In this document: piece by piece, positions 32,825 through 42,515 of the stretch
Numbering within the stretch: position 1 is the first letter of the stretch
Layout: the number at the start of each line of letters is the position of its first letter
Source: Simmondsia chinensis
Taxonomy: Eukaryota; Streptophyta; Magnoliopsida; Caryophyllales; Simmondsiaceae
Direction: 5' to 3'
DNA: 64,000 nucleotides
NCBI GenBank assembly: GCA_018398585.1
Contig: JAGTTD010000002.1
Location: 32,170,186-32,234,185 of the forward strand
Notes under the pieces: model-generated
What the model was told of the DNA's origin: nothing
The model's input: only the letters and a program-made list of their open reading frames with translations
Databases searched by the model: none
Position numbers and translations under genes: made by a program

Positions 32825-32928
32825 CTCAACTCTATTTCTTTCCCTTTTTTTAATTTAATTTTATTTTTCTTCGAAAGGGAAAAAGATATTCTCAAAGATG
32901 AAGGGAGTTTTGCCCCAAGCTTTCACGG

Positions 32929-32962
<34 letters not shown>

Positions 32963-33450
32963 GTGAGAGAGGGAAATGTGGAAGACGAAGAACCAGTGGG
33001 TGGATGCACTAGCTAATTGATTGCTATACAGAAACTTTTAGTGGATGATCTTTTCCCCCTTCTTCTCGTACATTTTAATATTTTGCAATATATTTAATAT
33101 TTTGTTAGTCAACTATATTTAGCAATTAACTTTTTAATAATTAGATAATTTAATAAAATAAAGATGAATGAACACAAGTACAATTAATTTATCTTAACAT
33201 GTGCCTTAAGGATACATGTTAAAAAATTTTAATATATGTACATTAGAGTTTTTTGTGCGATATATAGTTTGTAATTAAAATTTAAATAATTATATTTATA
33301 CATAATATATAAATTATATTATAAATATAAATATAAATAGAATTTGTCAATAACTTCTGCACATTTAAGCTAAGAGAAGATAATTGACTTATCATAAATT
33401 AAACCTATAAATATAGATAAAAGTATCTAACTATTATATAATTTTATAAT
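32825..33450 (-). promoter_or_regulatory. Upstream region of PILS with (GA)n tract
   Basis: Sequence 5' of the PILS start codon. A (GA)n tract at 32932-32959 reads as (CT)n in the sense direction, as is common in plant 5' leaders. Farther out the DNA is AT-rich and no TATA box could be chosen with confidence. Confidence 0.3.
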
Positions 33451-33464
33451 TTTCTCCCCTGATT

Positions 33465-33696
33465 CCATTAAAACTCCGAAGTTAAGCATGCTTGGGCGAG
33501 AGTAATATCAGGATGGATGACCTCCTGGGAAGTCCTCACCCTTAGGTTAGGGGCACTCAGAAACAGTCTCTCTTCAGGTTAACACCCTGAAGGAGGAAGG
33601 CTGTGTACATCCGCCCCCCCCCCGCCCCCCCCCCCCCCCCCCCCCCCCCGACCCTACATAGGCGAGAACCCTTGAGGCATTGGGTATGTTCCTTTA
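33465..33696 (+). mobile_element. SINE with 5S rRNA-like head and RTE-LINE-like tail (copy 3)
   Basis: The head is 5'-truncated: it starts near CCATTAAAACTCCGAAGTTA and continues GCATGCTTGGGCGAGAG and GACCTCCTGGGAAGTCC. The tail reads AGAAACAGTCTCTCTTCAGG, TTAACACCCTGAAG and GGCATTGGGTATGTTCC, sharing the TTAACACCCT variant with copy 2. A poly-C run of about 35 bases interrupts the tail. The flanks TTTCTCCCCTGATT (33451-33464) and TTTCTCCTCTAATT (33697-33710) match at 12 of 14. Confidence 0.8.
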
Positions 33697-33957
33697 TTTC
33701 TCCTCTAATTGGTTTCTTTCGTATCCCAAATAACTTTACCTAAAGAATCATAAGAAAATAATTAATAAAAATCAAAAATAGACCAAAAAAAAAAAAAAAA
33801 AACTTAATTACTTAGAATGCTGAAAAATATAAAAAACAAAAAAGTTAATTAAAAGAAAATAATAACTAAAAATAAATCAAAAATAAATCTATAAATTAAT
33901 GAAAAGCTCACCTCTACAAGTCTCTAGTCCCCGATTCTTGAATTTATAGGCTATCAC

Positions 33958-34100
33958 AACAACAATAACAACAAACCCAGTGCCTGCAAGGGCTCCCGCA
34001 AAAGCAGAGTCTGAGAGGAGTAGATGTACGCAGCCTTCCCCCTTCAGGGGGCTACCCTAAAGAGAGGCTGTTTCGAGGACCCCTAGCCCGAGAGAATGGT
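33958..34100 (-). mobile_element. 143-bp RTE LINE tail insertion with perfect 17-bp duplication
   Basis: AATTTATAGGCTATCAC is present at 33941-33957 and again at 34101-34117. Between them the minus strand reads GAAACAGCCTCTCTTTAGGG, TAGCCCCCTGAAGGGGGAAG, GCGTACATC, GCGGGAGCCC and GGCACTGGG, then a TTG/TTA-rich end. This is the RTE 3' terminus without any coding part: an extremely 5'-truncated, recent LINE insertion, or a minimal SINE-like unit. Confidence 0.9.
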
Positions 34101-34129
34101 AATTTATAGGCTATCACGAGGGGTATAAA

Positions 34130-34640
34130 CGATTCGAGCTGAGCCGAGCACCCCCTTACTTGAACTCAAGCTCAATAAATCTTATCAAGTTCGAGGTCGA
34201 GTCGAGCTTTTATCGAGCCTTTGAACCCGTTGTTTGAGCTCAGTTCGTTAACATTTTGTTGTGTTCGAAACTTCCCTAGTTAAGCTAACGGAGCCGATTT
34301 AAGCTCCTTATTGAGCCAAGCCGAGCTCGTTATCAAGTGAAATCAAGCTGATAACCAACCCGAGCTTATTATCAAGTCCAGCTCCCTATCGAGTCGATTT
34401 ATTCGAGTTACTACCGAGCTATTATCGAACTATTTTGAAGTTAATATTAATTGCAAATGAGCCATTAACGAACGCTTATCAAGCCCTTAACGAGCCCTTA
34501 TCAAACAATTCATGAATATTAATGAGTTGAGCACCCTCTTGTTCGAACTTAGCTCGTTAAGCTTATCAAGTCTGCTCGAACTCAGCTCGATAAATTATCA
34601 AGCCCCAATAATGAACACGAACGAGCCATAACTAATTTTG
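34130..34640. repeat. GAGCTC/CGAGC-rich hAT-like repeat
   Basis: It begins GGGGTATAAACGATTCGAGC and is packed with GAGCCGAGC, CGAGCTTATTATCAAG and GAGCTCAG words. It resembles the repeats in the PILS introns. The far end is not resolved. Confidence 0.35.
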
Positions 34641-35881
34641 AACACGAGTAAGATCAATATTTATATTTATATCTATCACTTCACATCCATTTCCATTGAA
34701 CCTCCACTCTTTCATCTATGTTTATATTTATATCGATATAAAATGTTTAATTTTCAGTAAGATCAATTTCGTTCTCTTAATATAAGTGTACATAAGTCAT
34801 TAAATAGACAAATTCTATTTTTTTTTTTTTATGTTAATAATATAATTTATCAATTATAACATACAAATATAATTATTTTAGATTCAATAATACATTGTGC
34901 ATCGAACGAGAAAACTCTAGTAGATATAGATGGAAGAGTAGAGATTTATGGAAAGGAAGGTGAAAGGAAAGAGAGGTGAAGTGATAGCCTCGAAATTCAA
35001 AGATGGTGGAGTAGAAGCTTTTGAGAGAGAAAACTTCTAGTTAGTATGCAATATAAATTTTTATATATAAAATAATCAGGCATAACTCTCACGAGAGAAT
35101 AAGAGGTGAGAAGAGATAATAGTAACCAGTAGATCTAAGTTAAAGTCCATATTGCAAAATTACTTTTACATCTCTTATCAAATTTAATGATCTAGATTTC
35201 TTTGATCTAGATCTAATGATCACTATTATTTCCTTACCCCTCTCACCTAAGTCAAGCCTTATATTAACATACACAAGGTTTTTTCATGCATCGTTTGTTT
35301 AAGACCTTATTCTTTGTAATTATTTTACGTATGGTTGTTTGAGTATTCAACAATAAATTTGATTTACTCTATTGTAAGTAATTATTTTATTTGTTGTACA
35401 TGAATTATATTCATGTATATTTGACCCAGGTGAATGTCATTTGACCGAATTACATTTTTTTTATTCATTCAAACTTTGGTCTTTGGCTTTACAATGTTGG
35501 CTTGAGAACTATTCTTTTATTAGATGTTCATAATCTTACCATACATTAAATTGTATAGTACTGTTCTAGGAATATGTAAATGTTAATTTATTGTGAGTTA
35601 TATTGTGTAATAAGTCATGCATAAGTTGTTTTTCTCCACTTTTGATTTTAAGACCAAATGCTGAATAGGGGTTCCATCTGTGAATTGATTTGACTTATTT
35701 TAAGAGTAAAAGTTGAGTATGATTCCATCCATGATTAGATTTGTTAGTTATAGTCAATAAATGTTAAATGTATTGAGGAATGGTATCAAATCGTATGCTT
35801 AGTACACATGCTATTCATTAAATTACAGAAAAATAGCATTAAATTAATTGTTTATTTTAGAAAATGATAATTTTATGTAAC
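34641..35881. other. Intergenic AT-rich DNA, no gene recognised
   Basis: Low-complexity and AT-rich. No open frame with family resemblance and no terminal repeats were seen. Confidence 0.5.
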
Positions 35882-35895
35882 TTGTGCTGAATAAA

Positions 35896-38530
35896 TGCAA
35901 GGCTACCCCAAGAGAAGACATGTCTACACAATATAGGGGGTTCTGGGCGGATATAAAGGCCAAGAAGAGGGCCAAAAGAATCTACAAACCCACGCAGACG
36001 CATACCTATTGGAGGGATTTGAAGGGGAAGAAGTATAAGGTATACAAGGAAAGAGTGGAGGCCGAGCTCAGGGAGGACTTCGAGGGAGATACAAACCAGA
36101 TGTAGAACCAACTGGCCCAAAAGATTAGAGGACTAGCGCGAGAAGTTCTCAACACGTCAAAGGGAAGGGTGTCAAGCAACAGAGAGTCCTTGTGGTGGTG
36201 CGAGGATGACCAAGAGAAGATTAAGGCGAAACGAGTTTGTTTCAAAGAGTGGGATCATATGAGGATAAGTGACATCGGTATCTTCAAGCCAGGATAGAAG
36301 CAAAGCGAGTAATCAGAGTAGCACAATCAAGAGCTTATGAGGATTTCTACAAAAGGATGGAGACTAAGGAGGGTGCGAGGGACTTTATATAGAATCGCCA
36401 AAACTAGAGAAAGGAAGACTAGGGAATTCGATAGAGTACAATGCATAAGAGGGGAAGATGGACAGGTACTCGTGGACAGGCATCTAATTAAGGCTGGGTG
36501 AAAAACGTACTTCCACGAGCTATTCAACCAACAAGGAGGGACAAAGATATCCTTAGGCAATCTTCAAACATCTGAGAAACATCAAAACCACTGTGTATGT
36601 AGGCAAATTACCCCCGAGGAAGTCAAGGAAGCCCTGAAATTCATGGAAAGGGGTAAAGTAGTTGGCCCAGATGGCATACCCATAGAAGTATGGAAATGCC
36701 TTGGACAGAAGGGCGTCAGTTGGCTGACTAAACTATTTAACCAAATCCTTTTGGAGGAGAAGATGCCTGAAGAATAGAGGAAGAGCACACTGATTCCGAT
36801 ATATAAGAACAAAGGCGATATTCAGAGTTGCGCCAACTATTGGGGGTATCAAACTAATGTGCCACACTCTAAAGTTGTGGGAACGGGTCATAGAGAGGAA
36901 GTTAAGGCAACACACAGAGGTGTCCGAGAACCAATTCGGATTTATACCCAGAAGATCAACAATAGAAGCCATCCACATCCTGAGGCAGACGATAGAGCAA
37001 TACAGGGAGAGATAAAAGGACCTTCATTTGGTTTTCATTGATTTAGAGAAGGCACATGATAGAGTGCCAAGGGAGGTCCTTTGGAGAATTTTGGACAGGA
37101 AACACATCCCCGTGCCATACATCCGAGCCATTAGAGATATGTATGAGGAGACACAGACTATGGTGTTTACAATGGATGGGGAGACAAAGGCTTTCCCGAT
37201 AACAGTAGCGGTACACCAAGTTCTGCTTTGAGCCCCTATCTGTTCATTCTGGTTATGGATGAGCTCACTAGGCACATCGAAGGATGTGTACCTTGGTGCA
37301 TGCTTTTTGCAGATGATGTAGTACTGGTGGGGGAGTCGCAGGAAGAGGTAAATGAGAAGCTAGAACTATAGAGAGGGGTACTAGAGTTGAAGGGTTTATG
37401 ACTAAGAAGAGCTAAGACCGAGCACATGGAACTCAAGTTCGATTCCTCTACCGGGCCTAGTCAGGAAGATGTCAAGATTGGTTTTGAGGCCATATCAAAG
37501 AAGGAGAGCTCCAGGTACTTGGGGTCCATGATACAACAAAACGACGAAGTGGACGAGGATGTCAACAACTGGATTAAAGCGGGATGGCATAAGTGGAGGA
37601 TGGCCTCCATGGTACTTTGTAATAGAAAGTTCCCCTTGAAGCTAAAGGGAAGATACTATAAGACGGTTGTGAGGCCAGCCATAATGTATGGGGAGGAGTC
37701 CAGGGCGATGAAACAACAGCACACACACAGAAGATGAAGGTGGCGGAGATGCAAATGCTGAGGTGGATGTGCGGACACACAAGGAAGGATAGGATAAGAA
37801 ACGACGTCATAAGAGGCAAACTGGGCGTAGCCTCCATTGAAGATAAATTGAGGGAGCAAGTTTGAGGTGGTTCGGACATGTTAGAAGGAGACCGGATAAT
37901 GCTCCAGTAACGAGATGCAAACAGCCCCTTACTACACTAAGCAGAAGAGAAAGAAGCAGGCCAAAGAAGAGATGGCTGGAGACCATCCGACAAAACCTCA
38001 CCCACCTAAACCTTCGGGAGGAGATGGCCTTAGAGAGGGCCCAATATAGGGCTAGCATAGGGGTAAAAGATGCTCCAGTAGGAGTAGGTTAGTCTAGCTT
38101 AGTAATACTAGTGCTAAGCCTTGACATCCTCTTGGCGCTCGTAGGTTGTGTACTCGCTCTCATGAGATGTTACTTGCTACTTGCTACTTGCTACTTGCCT
38201 ACTGGCCTACTTATCATTATCTCTATCTTTATCTTTACCTTATCTTATCTTATCTTATCTTATCTTTTGATTTCTAACTGATGTGACTTGGTTTGAGTTT
38301 GCTGTTTTGCTCATCGTGTGTTTTGCCCTACTTATGCTTTGCTGCTCTCCTGCTGACAGGTCTCATATCCTAGGCTACGGACCAACTTCTCAAGTAACGG
38401 GTCCTCAGAAACAGCCTCTCTTCAGGGTAGCCCCCTGAAGGGGGAAGGCCGCTTACATTCACCCCCCCCCCCCCCCAAGACCCTACTTATGCGGGAGCCC
38501 TTCGAGGCACTGGGTTTGTTGTTGTTATTG
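35896..38530 (+). mobile_element. 5'-truncated RTE-clade LINE
   Basis: The flanks TTGTGCTGAATAAA (35882-35895) and TTGTGTTGAATAAA (38531-38544) match at 13 of 14 bases and bound the insertion. The endonuclease part is missing. The coding relic covers the linker, RT and C-terminal region, followed by a 3' untranslated part with a repeated ACTTGCT (four units, near 38165) and (TTATC)n (near 38245). The terminal block is GAAACAGCCTCTCTTCAGGG, TAGCCCCCTGAAGGGGGAAG, GCGGGAGCCC, GGCACTGGG and a TTG-rich tail. RTE LINEs move by target-primed reverse transcription, and this 3' end is the likely recognition tail. It shares about 110 bp with the 5S-headed SINEs. Confidence 0.9.
35900..38095 (+). pseudogene. 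RTE reverse transcriptase relic
   Basis: About 36120-36480 carries the RTE linker (WWCEDDQEKIKAKRVCFKEW, YRIAKTRERKTREFDRVQCI). The RT blocks are GKVVGPDGIPIEVWKCLG, STLIPIYKNKGDIQSCANY, HLVFIDLEKAHDRVPREVLW, SALSPYLFILVMDELTRHIE and PWCMLFADDVVLVGES with the catalytic FADD intact. The C-terminal part has RYLGSMIQQNDEVDEDVNNW, MLRWMCGHTRKDRIRNDVIR and LRWFGHVRRRPDNAPVTRC. Several stops and frame changes occur, for example around 36770-36860 and 37210-37240, so it is dead but fairly recent. The closest family by motif is the plant RTE group. Confidence 0.9.
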
Positions 38531-38761
38531 TTGTGTTGAATAAAACCGAGCTTATCTTTTCGGATGTATTACTCTAGTAATTAGTGGTTATTAAAGATAC
38601 TTAATTTCTTTTAGTTGACTCATATTTTAAGATGTTTGATCTTCTAGATTCATTTTTTTCCCCTCGATTCCTACCATTTTTTATGATTGTTCATTTCTAC
38701 TTTTGTAAAGTGCTCTCTTTAGTGGTTTAAAAGCTAGGGATTGAGGCGAGAAGGCTTTTGA

Positions 38762-41702
38762 GAGTCATTTGGAGATGTTGAGATCAGTGTGTTGATGTAT
38801 TCCCTTTGCCCCTCTAAATCTTTTCTATATCTCCTCCCTTGTCTATATTTTCTCCCCTTTCTTCTACTATCCTAATATAGTTTTATACTTGTACATCTCA
38901 TACGAATTCAACTGATATCAATTTGGTCTGATTCAATTATGAATTGTAACAATTGGTGTCAGAGCTCCCGTTTCTCGACTTCAATAATGGGGGTCACACT
39001 CGATCAATTGATGGGGCTAAATTAGCAAATATGCAAAATAAATTTAAAAAATGTCAAAAATGCTAGATAAAATTCGTATTCACTAGAAAGAGGAGCTAGA
39101 AGAGTGTAGATCTATGTGTAAAAAATCCAATCTACCTCTGTTTCCTTTAACACAGCCTCTGCCTCCACCGACACCACCAATAAAGAGTTTGAGAATTACC
39201 AAAGTACTGATTTGGAAGATGATCAAGCTATTGTGGGAGATCTGGTGCTTTTGGAGGACAAACATGATGATCCGGCCACCGTCAAGGTGTCGGCACCTCT
39301 GACTCCGACGAAACATGGAACGAAGAATGAAGATCAAAATTCAAGGATCAAAATCGTACTAGAATGGGTGAGAGATCCTGTTACAAAGTGGATATCAGCA
39401 ATGAAACACCATTGCACTTGAAGCCAACTTTGATCAAGGTGAGGAAGCCGATGGCTCTTGCGAATGACAAGAGGGTGGCGACTCTGACAGCATTGAAACT
39501 AACCACTAGTGCCGAGGTCAAATTTCACAGCCATCGTCAAAGGAGCAGCGCTTCACCGGAGAACTAGGCAACACCATGGTCGATTTGTTACATGTGGAGA
39601 CAGAGAACGACTATAGTAGACAAGTCGAGGTGGTTAGCACGCGAATGGAGGCCAAAAAAGCGCCTTCGAAATTGTCGCTGTGGCGTCTCGCAGCTTGCTG
39701 TCGTTCAACACCACCGGCCACAGTTGGGCCGCCAGTCACAGAGGAGGAGGGGATTTCGTAGGTTAAAGCTGAAATTAGGGTTAGGGTTTAACTTTTGGTC
39801 AAATTACAAATTTACCCTTTTTGTTACTTATAATTTCCAAATTACTTTCTACATGAAATCGTTAAGAGCAAAAATTTTGATAACCTTTTTAAGCTTTAGC
39901 AAAATTAATCGGGTAAAATTATAATTTTAGTATTTGATCCAGGAGGATTAACTACAGCTAGGATTTGGCTCGGTATCTATAACCTTTGAGGTCAAGGGTC
40001 TTTGGAGGGAAAAGTATTTATACCAGCCAAAATAGGATTAGGAGTATTGATACAGATATTTGTAAGCCTCACATTACGACTTAGCCGTGCTGCTTTCTTA
40101 TATCTTGCCAGTACCTCTTGGCGACTTGCTATCCGCCTAGTCCCCGGCTCACCAAACTAGAAGGCTGCCAGCTTATCAGCTCGCCAAGTCATCCACTTGC
40201 CTAGTCATATTTGCCCATCACCACTTAGATATTTTTGCTATTATATAAGCTTAAGGTTAGCTTCATTAGATCTTTAAGATTTATGATGATGTTGATGTGA
40301 TCTCTCCTTCTCTCCCTCCTAAATTCTACTTTATGTTTCTCCCTACTTTCTCTATGTCTTTCTCCGTTTCCTTACTACTATACTAAGCGAATTATACTTA
40401 TAATTGCCTTTGAGCTCAATTATAGAGCCTATACTAGTGCTATATAGTACAAATCTTCATTGGTTGATATGTAATTAAGTTGATTGATTCTTTTTTGGCA
40501 AGTGTTCTTTGATTGAGATTGGATTTAGAGTTTGAGGTGTAGCATTTAGTATAAGAGTAACAAGGGAGTTCGATGTGGCAGCTACCGGAATACAAAAGAT
40601 GATTGCAAAGATAATAGCAAAACTTAACCAGATGCAAAGGATCGCTAAAAAGTATTAGATTAGGATTAATTACCTTAACAACTGCAATAGATTTAGTTGA
40701 GGAGGCATCGGAGCCAGATCTGACTATAAATGATACAGCCGAGGTGTCGGGACCTCAAACACCGATTGAAAGCTCCAGCAGTGAAGAGAACCACCAGAAC
40801 AAGGAAGAGATCGGAGGTCCGGTGAAGGAAGACGTGGAGATAGAGCTGGTCGTCACCAGTAACTTCGCCGCCGGTGACACCAGAGGTGGAGAATGAAGAG
40901 AAGATCGTGACTGAGTGTAACCTCCTGCACTGGCACTGCGCTTCACAGGGGAGCAAGGAGGCACCATTATCGACGTTGTCAGAGTTCAAACGATGGCCAA
41001 ATTTGTGGGGAACATATTCGAAGAAGTTAGTGGAGAGAATGAGGCCACCTCCTGTCCACTACTTGCAATCGGCAATCACTTCGAGCACCACTGCCACTGC
41101 CTTGTATAGTAAGGGTTTTGAGTGGTTGGGCTACAATGTAAGGGAAGACGGCATTGAGTTTGATGTTAAAATTTGAATATAATTACGATTTTCCCCCTGA
41201 ATGTTTTTGAAGTACTTAATCACCATTTATTCAAATATTTTAGAGAAATTTTTTTTTTTTAATTTCATAAATCTAAGGGGTTAAAATTTATAATTATAGT
41301 GTTTGATCCTCGAGGATTTACTAATTTATATATCAATAGCTTAATCCTTGAGGGTCATTTCATGGCGGGGGTATTGATACGAAAATTACCGATGATCACG
41401 TCTGAATTAGTCTCGAGCCACATCATCACCGAATGCCACATTGTCAACCGAGCACCATGTCATCAGCTAAATCATTACCTAGTTATCTAGTATAAATAAG
41501 TGATTTAGGGAGTCATTTGGATTATGTTGAGATTAGTGTGTTGATGTATTCTCTCTCTTTCTCTAAATCTTCTCTATGTCTTCTCTCCTTTCTATATTTT
41601 TCTCGCCTTTCTCCTACTATCCTAATATAGTTTTATATTTGTAAATCTCATACGAATTAAATCGATATCAAATTGGTCCGATTTGATTATGAATTGTAAC
41701 AG
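38762..41702 (+). mobile_element. Non-coding LTR-retrotransposon cluster (LTR-internal-LTR-internal-LTR?)
   Basis: 38762-38951 and 41509-41702 match over nearly 200 bp (GAGTCATTTGGA, GTGTGTTGATGTATTC, ACTATCCTAATATAG, TCATACGAATT, ATGAATTGTAACA). The first is followed by TTGGTGTCAGAGC, a primer-binding site. A GGCGGGGGTA polypurine-like tract precedes TGATACGAAAATTACC at about 41371, giving a right LTR of about 331 bp. At about 40037 another GAGTATTGATACAGATA and a pyrimidine-rich stretch (40300-40370) resemble a third, diverged LTR. The two internal parts share words such as GAGGTGTCGG and ACTCCGACG-like text but no gag or pol could be recognised. It is probably a LARD-type non-autonomous element or two overlapping copies. 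Confidence 0.5.
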
Positions 41703-41928
41703 ATTAATGTTAAAACTTTTAGCACTCAAGAAGTTTAAACATTTAAAAAGGTATACCAATCAAGAACTTCTTCAAAGTTTTGAATCTTTGTTAAAAAATG
41801 CTAATCCGAAAAATAATTTTGACAATATACTAGTGCAAGTTTCCTTCCTTTCCTATTGTGGTAATGCGCAAATCAAACAACTTTATTTTGAATGCCTTAT
41901 GAGAATATTTAGAAGTAAAGGAGGGTGA
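41683..41928 (+). other. Unassigned open frame of 81 codons
   Basis: The product contains LLALKKFKHLKRYTNQELLQ and KNNFDNILVQVSFLSYCGNA and has normal-looking composition. I do not recognise a family. The first residues overlap the end of the LTR at 41702, so the start is not real. It may be a piece of a host exon or of an older element. Confidence 0.2.
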
Positions 41929-41997
41929 GCTCACGAGATGGATATTCTCTTTTCCCTCAAACTCGTCTCTTGTCTTGATAAGTAGAGTACCTTGCCA

Positions 41998-42244
41998 TGT
42001 TAGGAATATGTCTCAAAATTCCTTGGAAATTAAGTAGGAAAGCCGTGAGGAGGCCGATCGATTGGGTGAAGCACCGATCGATTGGACAAAAAAGCAGAAT
42101 ATTGGATCTGATGCCGTATCAGAGCCAATAGATCGGGACCCCACGATCGATCGGGAGCCACGTTTCCACACGGGTATAAATAATGACATAGGGTTACGTC
42201 CGATTCATTACAATTATTTTTCCCCTTGCGGCGCCGCACCAGTT

Positions 42245-42280
<36 letters not shown>

Positions 42281-42476
42281 TGATTGCAATTCTTCTTTTC
42301 GATTCAATATTAAAAGCTCTAATTTTCACCCGTGGTTTTCTCCACTCTCGATTATAGAGGGGTTTCCACGTAAATTGTTGTGTTCTTGTGTTTGATTATC
42401 TTTAGTCTATTTTACTTCTTGATTGTCATGGTATTTGATTCGAATTCAGTATTTGGAATTTCCGCTTTTCCGCACA
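41998..42476 (+). repeat. 5' LTR with CGATCGATTGG motif cluster
   Basis: The 479-bp LTR has TG and CA ends. Between 42050 and 42160 it holds GCCGATCGATTGGG, ACCGATCGATTGGAC, CCAATAGATCGGGA and CGATCGATCGGG, all variants of one palindromic word in both orientations. (GA)n follows at 42248-42274. No partner LTR is present. Confidence 0.7.
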
Positions 42477-42515
42477 AATTGGTATCAGAGCCCTTGTTGT
42501 TCTAGTTGGTACAAT

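Noticed and set aside
42030..42283. Coding frames over the LTR at 41998
   Set aside because: They are chance frames across the CGATCGATTGG and (GA)n repeats.
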